A stretch of 17,615 bases of DNA from Erysipelotrichaceae bacterium. GTDB taxonomy: Bacteria; Bacillota_I; Bacilli_A; Erysipelotrichales; Erysipelotrichaceae. This document shows positions 17,480 through 17,615 of the stretch, in pieces. Within the stretch, counting starts at the first letter, position 1, and each line of letters starts with the position of its first letter. Under the pieces are notes generated by a model. That model did no database searches, was not told the DNA's origin, and saw only the letters and a list, made by a program, of their open reading frames with translations. Location of the stretch: NCBI GenBank assembly GCA_016302195.1, contig JAEDOA010000017.1:1-17615 (forward strand), read 5' to 3'. The position numbers and the translations under genes were made by a program.

Positions 17480-17615
17480 ATGCTACCACAGTTATATGAG
17501 AATTTTCAGCGGTGGAGTGACAGCGGAACGGTTTGGCTATATTCAGACCCACATTTTGATGATTCTGATTGTAAGACCATGGATGCTACATGGCCTAGCC
17601 CAGAAGAACAGATAA
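17480..17615 (+). CDS. Metallophosphoesterase, N-terminal part, 3' partial
   Basis: ATG 17480 follows AAGGAGG by a good spacing and the frame is open to the window edge (45 codons). After a short helical lead (LPQLYENFQRWSDSG), VWLYSDPHFDD is the first metal-binding motif (Asp and His of D-x-H) of calcineurin-like phosphoesterases, as in the protein at 11748. The remaining motifs lie outside the window, so the call rests on this block and the start context. Confidence 0.7.
   Translation, partial: MLPQLYENFQRWSDSGTVWLYSDPHFDDSDCKTMDATWPSPEEQI

Noticed and set aside
17364..17552. Minus-strand open frame opposite the RNase HI fragment
   Set aside because: The plus strand carries recognisable RNase HI and phosphoesterase motifs; the reverse frame has no known motif.
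1..17615. CRISPR array, insertion sequence or integration site
   Set aside because: No regularly spaced repeats, transposase, integrase or terminal inverted repeats were seen; the only recurrent elements are the promoters.

Overview
The window is an AT-rich, densely packed stretch of what is most likely a large tailed-phage genome infecting a low-GC Gram-positive host (Firmicutes, possibly a gut Clostridium relative). The evidence is a holin/CHAP-endolysin pair, many small hypothetical genes, three homing-type endonuclease genes, strong AGGAGG-type ribosome binding sites, and sigma-A-like promoters. No capsid, tail, replication or integrase gene is visible, so phage identity rests on the lysis genes and overall style. 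A large plasmid or prophage cannot be excluded.

Layout. Positions 1-272 hold the end of a flotillin-like SPFH gene with a strong terminator. Positions 373-3946 hold short hypothetical genes around a Thg1-like 3'-5' RNA polymerase (1828-2643), then cysteine-rich small proteins, a lipoprotein and a frameshifted small zinc-type gene. Positions 3950-8343 centre on an 808-residue protein resembling major vault protein (MVP), flanked on both sides by opposite-strand, paralogous homing-type endonucleases; the second is in an operon with a small HTH protein behind a palindromic operator-like site. Positions 8368-12564 hold small genes, an Rnl5-like RNA ligase, a candidate structured RNA, an HPr/Crh-like protein, a polynucleotide-kinase-like P-loop protein, a metallophosphoesterase and a membrane protein. 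Positions 12678-15830 hold a consensus promoter, a hypothetical gene, a PIN-PhoH fusion, and the holin and endolysin. Positions 15881-17615 hold hypothetical genes, a DUF5662-like protein, a GIY-YIG endonuclease, an RNase HI fragment and the start of a second metallophosphoesterase.

How it may work together. Thg1-like polymerase, RNA ligase and 5'-kinase together look like an RNA (tRNA) repair set, useful against host nucleases that cut tRNA; this is inference. The MVP-like protein is the most unusual gene: its order of parts (beta repeats with GP motifs, SPFH-like shoulder, long helix, C-terminal cap) and length match eukaryotic vault protein. Transcription appears to be run by a repeated promoter (TTGATT or TTTATT, exactly 17 nt, TATAAT, usually extended TG) whose AT-rich spacer is also conserved and which often overlaps the T-tract of the preceding terminator. 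No tRNA gene, CRISPR array or insertion sequence was seen, and no stretch over 300 bases lacks a gene.
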